From assembly GCA_963843085.1 (NCBI GenBank), contig CAWJJG010000001.1:310001-374000 (forward strand): 64,000 nucleotides of DNA, written 5' to 3'. Below the pieces are notes generated by a model. The model was not told the DNA's origin, ran no database searches, and saw only the letters and a program-made list of their open reading frames with translations. Below, in pieces: positions 24,595 through 32,020 of the stretch. Both the position numbers and the translations under genes were made by a program. How positions within the stretch are numbered: position 1 is the first letter of the stretch; each line of letters opens with the position of its first letter. The stretch is from DASUPK01 sp963843085. Its GTDB lineage: Bacteria > Actinomycetota > Thermoleophilia > Solirubrobacterales > 70-9.

Positions 24595-25565
24595 CACGAG
24601 ACCAACTGGAGAAGATCCCACTCCGGCTCGCAGATACGGCGTCCGAGCGACGCCAGCTCGTGGCTGCGGCGGACGCCGCTCAGGTGGTCGTGCGCCTGGC
24701 GAGCGCAGATGATCGCCCACTTGACGTTGCCAAAAGCCTCCCAGTAGCGCACGCGGTCGCGCTCCGCCGGCTCGCCCCCGGCCGCCTCATACGCCTCGAT
24801 GAGCTCGTCGAGACCGCCGACGCCCGCCACCGGCAGCTCGTCGTTCCCGAAGCGCCAGGAGCGGATGCAGAGCCAACCGATGTCCTCGGCCGGGTCGCCG
24901 AGGTGCGCCAGCTCCCAGTCGATCACCGCCGCCAGCCCGTCCTCGTCGACGATGAAGTTGCCCAGGCGGAAATCGCCGTGAACGAGGCGCGGATCCGCGG
25001 ATTGGGGCGGGTTCGCCCGCAGCCAGCGAAGGCCGAGCTCGACCGCGGGCAGCGGCTCGCCGATCTCGTCGAGCTGTCGCTCCCACTCTTCGATCTGGGC
25101 TAGAGCCGGATCTCCGGCGCTCGCCGGCAGCAGCCCGTCCAGGCCTGAGGGATCGATCGCGTGGATTCGGGCGAGTGCCTCGCCAAGCTGCGCCGTCAGC
25201 CGCGCACGGGCCCGCTCGAACTCCGGCTTGCGCAGGATGCGGGGGGCGACCGAGGTCCCCGCCACGAACGACATCAGCATCCCCGGTGTCCCGAACCGAC
25301 CGCCGTCCGGCTCCAGGGCGAGCGGCGCCGGAACCGGGACCCCCGCATGTGCGGCTCGCTCGATCAGGCCGAATTCCTCGCCGATCGGCACGAGGGAAAC
25401 GGACCCCTTCGGGTCACGTCGGAGGACCCAGCTGCCGCGCTCGCCCTCGATCAGCCACGTCTCACGCGAGGCGCCGCCGGGGATCGGGGCGATTTCGATC
25501 TCGCCCGGGTCGAGTCCCCTCTCCGCCAGGACGGTGACAACGCCGGCGGCCAGCTCCTCGTTCAT
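24594..25565 (-). CDS. Phosphotransferase family (APH / ACAD10-kinase-like) protein
   Basis: 323-aa kinase of the aminoglycoside/choline-kinase fold. The nucleotide-binding segment is PIPGGASRETWLIEGERGSWVLRRDP, the catalytic loop is LVHGDFRLGNFIVDEDG, and the metal-binding motif is AVIDWELAHLGDPAEDIGW. In mammals the related ACAD10/11 kinase domain phosphorylates 4-hydroxyacyl-CoA; bacterial versions paired with DUF6285 often lie near acyl-CoA enzymes, as here. Substrate is therefore inferred only. ATG 25565 starts the family N-terminus; the open frame upstream has no similarity. Confidence 0.9.
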   Translation of the reverse strand: MNEELAAGVVTVLAERGLDPGEIEIAPIPGGASRETWLIEGERGSWVLRRDPKGSVSLVPIGEEFGLIERAAHAGVPVPAPLALEPDGGRFGTPGMLMSFVAGTSVAPRILRKPEFERARARLTAQLGEALARIHAIDPSGLDGLLPASAGDPALAQIEEWERQLDEIGEPLPAVELGLRWLRANPPQSADPRLVHGDFRLGNFIVDEDGLAAVIDWELAHLGDPAEDIGWLCIRSWRFGNDELPVAGVGGLDELIEAYEAAGGEPAERDRVRYWEAFGNVKWAIICARQAHDHLSGVRRSHELASLGRRICEPEWDLLQLVS

Positions 25566-25616
25566 GGGGTCGGAGCCTAGTTGTACGGTGGGCGGCCCAG
25601 ACGGAGGAGGAGACCG

Positions 25617-26003
25617 ATGTCGGAGGAGAACCTTTCCCGGCGCGCCTTGCTGACGCGTGCCGGCGCTGTGGGCGCGGCCGTGCTCGTTCCGCCCGCCGCG
25701 GTGGACGCGATCGCAGCGCAGAGCACCGGGCGCAAGGCGCCCCATCCCGCCACTCCAAAAGCCGGGCTCCACCTGCTGCAGGGCGGCAACAAGCGCTACC
25801 GGGTGGAGGCGATACCCGCGAGCCAGCGCACGCTCGACGCATGCATCTCTTCCAACGCCAGCAATCAGGCCGCCGACCCCGCCAACAGGGACGCGATCAT
25901 CAAGCCCGCGATCCGTGGCGCCCTGTGGGTCGTCCCAGCCGTTTGCAATGTCGCGAATGGCAGGGTGCGACTGGTGGCCCCGCCCGTGATGCCGAGCGGC
26001 TGA
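25617..26003 (+). CDS. Small exported protein with Tat-like signal
   Basis: 128 aa, function unknown. The N-terminus MSEENLSRRALLTRAGAVGA contains the twin-arginine pattern SRRALL followed by a hydrophobic stretch to about residue 31. The mature part (KAPHPATPKAGLHLLQGGNKRYRVE, then a segment with two Cys) has no motif I recognise. GGAGGAGGAG precedes ATG 25617. Its TGA is directly followed, in the same reading frame, by the DUF4239 gene. Confidence 0.72.
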   Translation: MSEENLSRRALLTRAGAVGAAVLVPPAAVDAIAAQSTGRKAPHPATPKAGLHLLQGGNKRYRVEAIPASQRTLDACISSNASNQAADPANRDAIIKPAIRGALWVVPAVCNVANGRVRLVAPPVMPSG

Positions 26004-26015
26004 CGGGGAGCCGGC

Positions 26016-26822
26016 ATCTTCTTCTTCGACCTGAGCAGCTTCGAGCTGGCGGCATCGCTCGCGGTGATCGTCCTCGGGGCCACTGCGCTCGGCGCTTTTC
26101 TTGGACGCCGGGTGCGCCACCTCTCCGAAAGTCTCAGCGAGCCCTTCGGGGTTCTGCAGGCCGCCCTGCTGGGCGTCGTGGGACTGATCCTCGCCTTCGG
26201 TCTCTCACTCGCCGTCTCCCGCTATGAAGATCGCCGGCAGGCGATCGTGGACGAGGCGAACGCCATCGGGACGACCAATCTGCGCGCACAGACCCTGAGC
26301 GAGCCCGAGCGCAGCCGCTCGCTCAGGCTCCTCGTGAGATACACGGAGAGTGCCATCCGGCTGTCCGACTACGTGCCCGGCAGCAGCCAGGAGACGGACG
26401 CCGCGGCGACCGAGGATCGGATCCAGCGCGGGCTCTGGGCCCTGAACGGTCAGGCCCTCGCCGGCGCGCCCGTCGCGAGCGCGCCTCGGCTCTACGAAGA
26501 ATCGCTCAACACGATGATCGACGCTCAGGGGACCCGCATCGCGGCCCTCAACAACCGGGTTCCGAACGCGGTCCTGTTTCTCGAAGTTCTCGGCGCGGCG
26601 CTTGCCCTGGGGCTGCTCGCCGCCTACCTCGCGATCGTCGGCAGAGGCGTCGTCGCCGTCTTCCTCGCGGCCGTGCTCGTGACGATGCTGCTCTACATCA
26701 CCTGCGACCTCGATCGTCCGACCCGAGGACCGATCCGCGTTCCCGACGCCACGCTCAGGACCCAGCTGGCGTCGATGCGCCTGCCGCCGGCCGCGGGTGC
26801 CCCGGTCAAACCCAGTCGCTGA
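26016..26822 (+). CDS. DUF4239 (bestrophin-like) membrane protein, probable ATC start
   Basis: 268 aa from ATC 26016, or 252 aa from GTG 26064. The family pattern is strong: SEPFGVLQAALLGVVGLILAFGLSLAVSRYEDRRQAIVDEANAIGT, with two C-terminal membrane helices (AVLFLEVLGAALALGLLAAY and GVVAVFLAAVLVTMLLYITC). The first membrane helix normally begins with residues equivalent to FFFDLSSFELAASLAVIVLG, which are only included if translation starts at the ATC. That codon has GGGGAG five bases upstream, whereas GTG 26064 lacks a ribosome site. Function of the family is unknown. Confidence 0.82.
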   Translation: MFFFDLSSFELAASLAVIVLGATALGAFLGRRVRHLSESLSEPFGVLQAALLGVVGLILAFGLSLAVSRYEDRRQAIVDEANAIGTTNLRAQTLSEPERSRSLRLLVRYTESAIRLSDYVPGSSQETDAAATEDRIQRGLWALNGQALAGAPVASAPRLYEESLNTMIDAQGTRIAALNNRVPNAVLFLEVLGAALALGLLAAYLAIVGRGVVAVFLAAVLVTMLLYITCDLDRPTRGPIRVPDATLRTQLASMRLPPAAGAPVKPSR

Positions 26823-27290
26823 CTAGCCGATTTCGGAGGGCTCGCGCTCGCGGCCCTGGAGCCGGTCGCGGCCTCGCTGCACGGCCTGCAGGAACTTCTG
26901 GAGGTTGACCTCAAGCGTCGAGAGGATGTCGTCGGCGTAGTCCTCGGCGCCAAGGCGGATCTCACGCTCGCGCTCACGCGCCTCCTCGACGATCTCCTCG
27001 GCGGCTCGCTCGGCCTGGCGGGTGATCTCCTCGTTCGCGACGAGGCGGGCCTGCTGCTCGCGGGCCTCCTTGACGATCCGCTCGGCCTCACGCTTCGCCT
27101 CGGCGAGCATCTCCTGGCGCTCCTTGACGATCCAGCGGGCCTGCTTGATCTCCTCGGGGATCGTGGCGCGCATCTGATCGAGGAGGTCGTAGATCTCCTC
27201 GCGGTCGACGCGCACCTGATCCGTGAGCGGCACCGGCCGCGCGTTGTGGACCAGATCGTCGAGCTTGTCGATGAGTACTAGAACGTCCAT
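26823..27290 (-). CDS. SepIVA/DivIVA-like coiled-coil protein
   Basis: 155 aa, almost entirely helical with heptad-like spacing: IDKLDDLVHNARPVPLTDQVRVDREEIYDLLDQMRATIPEEI is read at the N-terminus, then a long charged coil (about 50-125). In mycobacteria a protein of this type (SepIVA) takes part in septation and polar growth; in many Actinobacteria it lies near coaD or rnc. The first 30 residues plus the DREEIYDLLDQMR element match that family best. Its stop abuts that of the convergent DUF4239 gene with no gap. Confidence 0.8.
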   Translation of the reverse strand: MDVLVLIDKLDDLVHNARPVPLTDQVRVDREEIYDLLDQMRATIPEEIKQARWIVKERQEMLAEAKREAERIVKEAREQQARLVANEEITRQAERAAEEIVEEAREREREIRLGAEDYADDILSTLEVNLQKFLQAVQRGRDRLQGREREPSEIG

Positions 27291-27447
27291 TTGCAGTCGC
27301 TAAAGCTTACGCATCGGCCCAGTTGGCGCGCGACGGTTCGTCTTTCTGGGCCGGATTGCAAGCTCCTGCCCACCCCCCACGCACGGAACATCAGGCGGGG
27401 CGCTACCTGCCGCGGCCAGCCGCACGAAGATTTGCAGCGTCGCGCCC

Positions 27448-27948
27448 CTAGCGGGCGAGCCGTTCCGCAAGAGCCTCAGCAACCGGTGCCGGGACCAGAT
27501 CGCCGATATCGCCGCCGAAGGTGGCGATCTCCTTGACCCCGGTCGAGGACAGGAAGCTGTAGTGCGCGGAGGCGAAGATGTACATCGACTCGATATCCGC
27601 GGCGAGCTTGCGGTTGAGCTGGTTCATCTCGAACTCGTACTCGAAGTCCGAGATCGCCCGGAGGCCTTTGATGATCGCGGTCGCCCCGTTCTCGCGGGCG
27701 AACTCCACGAGCAGGTTGGACATGATCCCCACCTCGACGTTGCCGAGATCAGCGGTCGCGTCCTCGATGAACGCCTTCCGCTCCTCAGCGGTGAAGAGCG
27801 TCTTCTCCTTGCGAACCGGGTTGTTGACGACGCCGACCACGACCCTGTCGAACACATTCGAGGTTCGCCCGATCACGTCGAGATGGCCGTTGGTGACCGG
27901 GTCGTAGCTGCCCGGGCAGATCGCCGTGCGGGGTCCCTCAGCGCCCAT
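27448..27948 (-). CDS. coaD: Phosphopantetheine adenylyltransferase
   Basis: CoaD adenylates 4'-phosphopantetheine in the penultimate step of coenzyme A synthesis. The nucleotidyltransferase motifs are PGSYDPVTNGHLDVI (TxGH) and SFLSSTGVKEIATFGGDI (SSTxVKE). KGLRAISDFEYEFEMNQLNRKL is also typical. ATG 27948 was chosen because GGGAGC lies just upstream; an ATG four codons earlier is possible. The start overlaps the end of rsmD by 11 nt, the usual rsmD-coaD pairing. 166 aa. Confidence 0.96.
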   Translation of the reverse strand: MGAEGPRTAICPGSYDPVTNGHLDVIGRTSNVFDRVVVGVVNNPVRKEKTLFTAEERKAFIEDATADLGNVEVGIMSNLLVEFARENGATAIIKGLRAISDFEYEFEMNQLNRKLAADIESMYIFASAHYSFLSSTGVKEIATFGGDIGDLVPAPVAEALAERLAR

Positions 27949-28477
27949 CGCTGCTCCCATGAACTCGGATGAGGGTGTCGCCGTAGGTCCGCTCGGTGAG
28001 CAGGGGAAGCTCGATTTGCAGGGGATTGTCGGGGGAGGACTCGATCATCGCTCTGCCATGTTCCGCGAGGGCGCCTCGGATGAGAGGGTCGAGGTCGGCC
28101 GCCAAGCGGTCGGCGAGTCTATAGGGAGGGTCGCAGAGCACGAGATCGTAGGAGGCCTGATCGGCTCGACGCAGGAAGCGCACCGCATCGGCCCGGACCG
28201 TCCTGGCGCGATCGGTCAACTCGAGGGCTTCGAGGTTCCGCCGTGCCGCCTGCGGATGGGTGTCGACCAGGGTGGCCTCCGCGGCACCGCGAGAAAGCGC
28301 CTCGATCGCCAGCGCGCCCGTGCCGCAGAAGAGATCGAGCACTCGGATGCCCGAGACGTCGCCGAGAATCGAGAAGACCGCCTCGCGCACTCGCTCTGTG
28401 GTCGGGCGGAGCTTGGCGCCCTTCGGAGCGTGAATGCGGCGGCCGCCGAGATCTCCGCCGCTGATCCTCATACTCAT
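27938..28477 (-). CDS. rsmD: 16S rRNA (guanine966-N2)-methyltransferase RsmD
   Basis: RsmD methylates G966 of 16S rRNA. MRISGGDLGGRRIHAPKGAKLRPTTERVREAVFSIL is read at the start, followed by SAM motif VLDLFCGTGALAIEALSRGA and catalytic DPPY (LVLCDPPYRL). 179 aa from ATG 28477; a second ATG two codons in (28471) fits the family N-terminus equally well. It precedes coaD in the direction of transcription and follows recG, an order shared with mycobacteria. Confidence 0.95.
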   Translation of the reverse strand: MSMRISGGDLGGRRIHAPKGAKLRPTTERVREAVFSILGDVSGIRVLDLFCGTGALAIEALSRGAAEATLVDTHPQAARRNLEALELTDRARTVRADAVRFLRRADQASYDLVLCDPPYRLADRLAADLDPLIRGALAEHGRAMIESSPDNPLQIELPLLTERTYGDTLIRVHGSSDGR

Positions 28478-28522
28478 GAAACGGGTTGCTCCTCGCTCAC
28501 TCGGAGCACCCTCGCATGATCG

Positions 28523-30715
28523 CTAAGCGGCGAGCTGCTCGATGCGCTCGTCGCCGAAGCGCCGCCGCGCCTCGTCGAGCAGCGGCCCGATCCCGGGCGC
28601 CTCCAGCGAACCGAAGCGCTCGCGCAGTTCCAGCACGCGCCGGCGAGCCTCCAGCAGCAGCGCGGTGTCCTCGGGCAGCGAGGCCGCCCGGAACCTCGGC
28701 AACCCGTGCTGCCGGGTCCCGAGGATCTCCCCCTCGCCGCGGATCGTCAGATCGACCTCGGCGAGGGCGAACCCATCCCCCTCCCCCGCGATCGCCTCGA
28801 GCCTCGCCTTGGCGGCCTCCGACTCCGGATCGCCGAAGAGGATGCAGAAGGACTCGTGTTCGCCACGGCCGACCCGGCCGCGAAGCTGGTGGAGCTGGGA
28901 GAGCCCGAATCGCTCCGCCCCCTCGACCAGCATCACCGTGGCGTTCGGGACATCGATGCCGACCTCGATCACCGTGGTGGCCACAAGGACGTCCGCCTCG
29001 CCGGAGACGAAGGCATCCATCGCGCGGGCCTTCTGCTCCGAGGGCATCTGACCGTGCAGCAGCGCGACCTCGAAGTCGCGGAGCTCGGTCTGTGCGAGCC
29101 GCTTCGCCTCCGCCTCCGCGGCACGGGCCTCCGTCAACTCGGATTCGCTCACCAATGGGCAGACGACATAGGCCTGGCGGCCCTCCCTGAGCCGCTCCCG
29201 GATGAAGTCGTAGGCAGCGGTCCGGTGCTCCTCGTCGACGACGCGCGTTCGGATCGGCTGCCGGCCCTTCGGCAGCTGGCGCAGGGCGGTGGTGTCGAGA
29301 TCGCCGTAGGCCGTCAGAGACAGCGTCCGGGGAATCGGCGTCGCGGTCATGTGCAGAACGTGGGGAAGGCGCCGACCGGGTCCCTTCGCATCGAGTGCCG
29401 CGCGCTGGCGCACCCCGAAGCGATGCTGCTCGTCGACGACAGCGACGAGAAGGGAGGAGAACTCGACCGTGTCCTCGATCAGGGCGTGGGTCCCGACGAC
29501 GAGCTGCGGCCGTCCGGACGCCAGCGATTCGAGCAGCTCGCGGCGCTCGGCCGGCGGGGTTGCCGAGGTCAGCAGCGTGGCCCGTGCTGCCTCCGAGGCG
29601 CCCAGGGCCTCGAGGGTCCGGAAGTGCTGCTCCGCGAGCGTCTCCGTCGGCGCCATCAGGGCGGCCTGGTGGCCGGCCTCGATCGCGCGCAGCATCGCGT
29701 AGAGGGCGAGCACGGTCTTGCCGGACCCAACCTCACCCATGAGAAGACGTTGCATCGGTGTCTCCCCCTCGAGGTCCCGCCCGATCTCCTTCTGGGCGCG
29801 ACGCTGGTCCTCGGTCAACTCGAAGGGCAGCGAGTCGAGCCAGGCCGCAACCCCTTCCGCGGCGGCGGGCAGCTCGACCCCCCTGGCGCCGGAGACGCGC
29901 CGCCCGCGCCGTGAGACGAGGGCCGCCTGGTAGAGGAAGAGCTCCTCGAAGGCGAGCCGCTCCCTGGCGGCCTCGGCCTGGTGCTCGTCGGCCGGGAAGT
30001 GAGACGCGGCGATCGCCTCGGTCGCGCTCGCCATCCGCAGCTCACGACGCAGACGGCCGGGGATGGGCTCCACGGCATGCCGGGCCAGCGGCGCAGCCTG
30101 CCAGATCCACTCGCGAAGCTTCTGCGGCCGGATCCGCTCGCTGGCGGGATGGACCGGCACGATCCCCGTCGTGTGGAGCCCTGCCGAGTCGCCGCCGTCC
30201 AGGAACTCGTGCTCGGAAACGTTGAAGCCGCGCTTCTCGAGCTTGCCGTGCAGCAGCAGCCGCGAGCCGGGAACCAGGCGGTCGGCCAGCCAGGCACGGT
30301 TGAACCAGACGGCCTTCGCCTTGCCGCTCGAATCGACGACGTCGGCCTCGAGGATCGTCAGGCGGCGGCGGCGGGTCGGCCTGAGCTTGGCGCTCTTGAC
30401 CTCAACCTCAACGGTCGCCTCCTCCCCCAGCCTGAGGTCCCCGACCCCGACCGGGTTCGCCCGGTCGCGATAGCTGTGCGGGAGGTGGCGAAGCAGGTCG
30501 CCGAGAGTCGAGATTCCCATCTCCGAGGCGGCGGCCGCCAGCTTCGGCCCGGCCCCCTTCAGCTTGGTGATCGGCCCATCAAGGATCGATGGACGCGGAG
30601 CCGTCTTCAGCGGAGCGTCCAGCAGGTCCGTCGGCTCGAGGGCCTCACCGGTCGCGAACGCACGCGGGACGTAGACGGCGTCCTCATGGGGCCCGCGCTC
30701 GAGGGCAGCTTCCAT
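28523..30715 (-). CDS. recG: ATP-dependent DNA helicase RecG
   Basis: RecG reverses stalled replication forks and migrates Holliday junctions. The N-terminal wedge/OB domain (KLKGAGPKLAAAASEMGISTLGDLLRHLPHSYRDR) is followed by the helicase core: MGEVGSGKTVLALYAML (motif I), TLAEQHF (Ia), DEQHRFGVRQR (II), MTATPIPRTLSL (III), and ATTVIEVGIDVPNATVM with QLRGRVGRGEHESF (V/VI). The C-terminal GEGEILGTRQHGLPRFRAA wedge-contact region is present. 730 aa, normal. Start ATG 30715 is the first in frame. Confidence 0.97.
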   Translation of the reverse strand: MEAALERGPHEDAVYVPRAFATGEALEPTDLLDAPLKTAPRPSILDGPITKLKGAGPKLAAAASEMGISTLGDLLRHLPHSYRDRANPVGVGDLRLGEEATVEVEVKSAKLRPTRRRRLTILEADVVDSSGKAKAVWFNRAWLADRLVPGSRLLLHGKLEKRGFNVSEHEFLDGGDSAGLHTTGIVPVHPASERIRPQKLREWIWQAAPLARHAVEPIPGRLRRELRMASATEAIAASHFPADEHQAEAARERLAFEELFLYQAALVSRRGRRVSGARGVELPAAAEGVAAWLDSLPFELTEDQRRAQKEIGRDLEGETPMQRLLMGEVGSGKTVLALYAMLRAIEAGHQAALMAPTETLAEQHFRTLEALGASEAARATLLTSATPPAERRELLESLASGRPQLVVGTHALIEDTVEFSSLLVAVVDEQHRFGVRQRAALDAKGPGRRLPHVLHMTATPIPRTLSLTAYGDLDTTALRQLPKGRQPIRTRVVDEEHRTAAYDFIRERLREGRQAYVVCPLVSESELTEARAAEAEAKRLAQTELRDFEVALLHGQMPSEQKARAMDAFVSGEADVLVATTVIEVGIDVPNATVMLVEGAERFGLSQLHQLRGRVGRGEHESFCILFGDPESEAAKARLEAIAGEGDGFALAEVDLTIRGEGEILGTRQHGLPRFRAASLPEDTALLLEARRRVLELRERFGSLEAPGIGPLLDEARRRFGDERIEQLAA

Positions 30716-30743
30716 CGCGACCAGAGGCTAGGCGTAACGTTGG

Positions 30744-31253
30744 ATGGGACATCCGAGACCACCGAACGTGAATGCGCAGAGAGCGAAGGAGAATGTCTGG
30801 GATTACCCGCGGCCGCCGCGGGTGGAGCCCGTCGACCGGCATGTCAGGATCGTCCTCGGCGGCGAGACCATCGCCGAGAGCGACCGGGCCCTCCGCGTGC
30901 TGGAGACCGCGAGTCCTCCCACCATCTACATCCCGCGCGAGGACGTTCGGGAGGACACGCTGATCGATGCCGGCGACGACGTCCACACGCACTGCGAGTG
31001 GAAGGGGAACGCCTCCTACGTGCACGCCGAGGCCGGCGGCAAGCGCGCCAACCGCGTCGCCTGGCACTATCCGGAGCCGCTCGAGGGCTTCGAGGAGCTG
31101 CGCAACCACCTCGCCTTCTACCCCCGCCGCGTGGACGCCGCCTACCTCGACGACGAGGAGGTCACCCCGCAGCCCGGCGCCTACTACGGCGGCTGGATCA
31201 CCGAGGAGATCGAGGGCCCGTTCAAGGGCGAGCCGGGCTCCGAGGGCTGGTAG
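30744..31253 (+). CDS. DUF427-domain protein
   Basis: 169 aa. The DUF427 core is evident: VRIVLGGETIAESDRALRVLETASPPTIYIPREDV, then HCEWKGNASYVHAEAGGK, and VAWHYPEPLEGFEELRNHLAFYPRRVDAAYLDDEEV. The C-terminal YYGGWITEEIEGPFKGEPGSEGW is usual for actinobacterial members. The beta-tent fold has been proposed to bind nucleotides or sugars but no activity is agreed. It is divergent from recG with a 28-bp gap, too short for a standard 5' leader on both sides. It converges on the GST gene. Confidence 0.88.
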   Translation: MGHPRPPNVNAQRAKENVWDYPRPPRVEPVDRHVRIVLGGETIAESDRALRVLETASPPTIYIPREDVREDTLIDAGDDVHTHCEWKGNASYVHAEAGGKRANRVAWHYPEPLEGFEELRNHLAFYPRRVDAAYLDDEEVTPQPGAYYGGWITEEIEGPFKGEPGSEGW

Positions 31254-31257
31254 CCGT

Positions 31258-32019
31258 CTAGAACGCTGCCGATGAGCCGCGGTGGCGGCGCCACATCTCC
31301 GAGATCCACTGGCGGGCCGGATGCTCTCGCAGTGAATCGAAGAAGTCCGATTGTGGCGGGTCCGGAAGCTGGTACTGGAACTCCGGCGGCCAGACGAGCG
31401 GATAGAGAAGCGCGGCGCCGGCGAGGTCGGCGACGGTGAACCCCTCCCCCACCAGATAGTCACGACCGTCGCGCTCCGCCTCGATCCGGTCGAGCGCTGC
31501 CACGAGCGTCCCTCGGCTGCGATCCACGGCCTCCTCGTTGAACGTGTAGCGCTTGCTCAGATAGCGCCAGACGACCGGGAACGACGCCCGTATGCCCACT
31601 CGGCCCACAGCAGCCTTGATCCGCGGCTGGTCCGTCGTCATGAACTCGAGTCCGTAGCCCATGTGATCCCTGAGCTCCCAGAAGCCCACGCGGCGCATGT
31701 CGTGGCCGGCGTTCTCATCGAAGAAGTCCTCCAGTTCCAAGGCGCGCCGGCGCTCATCCGGGTCAGAGGGATAGAGGGCCGGGTCGGGCTGACGCTCCTC
31801 AAGCGCGGCGATGATCGCGGTGGAGTCCATGACTCGCTGGCCGTCGAGATCTACAACCGGCAGCGTCCTGTCGCCGCGTGACATCCAGAGTCCCAGGGGG
31901 CTCCCCGGCATGATCGACCGGCGCCGGTGCTGGATGCCCTTGTAGTCGAGCGCCCAGCGAGCCTTCTCGTTGTAGTTGGAGAAGCTGTACTGCCTGAGGA
32001 CGGGTGGAGCGTGGCTCAC
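31258..32019 (-). CDS. Glutathione S-transferase-fold protein
   Basis: 253 aa. The N-terminal thioredoxin-like domain reads LRQYSFSNYNEKARWALDYKG, with cis-Pro region GDRTLPVVDLDGQRVMDSTAIIAALEERQPDPALYP. The helical C-domain includes YLVGEGFTVADLAGAALLYPL, the GST N-capping/hydrophobic-staple region. Actinobacteria mostly use mycothiol, so the thiol partner is open. GTG 32019 follows the DAK-family stop by one base, so the two genes are probably co-translated. Upstream open frame is not part of the protein. Confidence 0.88.
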   Translation of the reverse strand: MSHAPPVLRQYSFSNYNEKARWALDYKGIQHRRRSIMPGSPLGLWMSRGDRTLPVVDLDGQRVMDSTAIIAALEERQPDPALYPSDPDERRRALELEDFFDENAGHDMRRVGFWELRDHMGYGLEFMTTDQPRIKAAVGRVGIRASFPVVWRYLSKRYTFNEEAVDRSRGTLVAALDRIEAERDGRDYLVGEGFTVADLAGAALLYPLVWPPEFQYQLPDPPQSDFFDSLREHPARQWISEMWRRHRGSSAAF

Positions 32020-32020
32020 A

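Noticed and set aside
27291..27447. Possible small RNA or promoter between coaD and the SepIVA-like gene
   Set aside because: 157 bp without convincing hairpin, -10/-35 pair or conserved frame; nothing specific could be supported.
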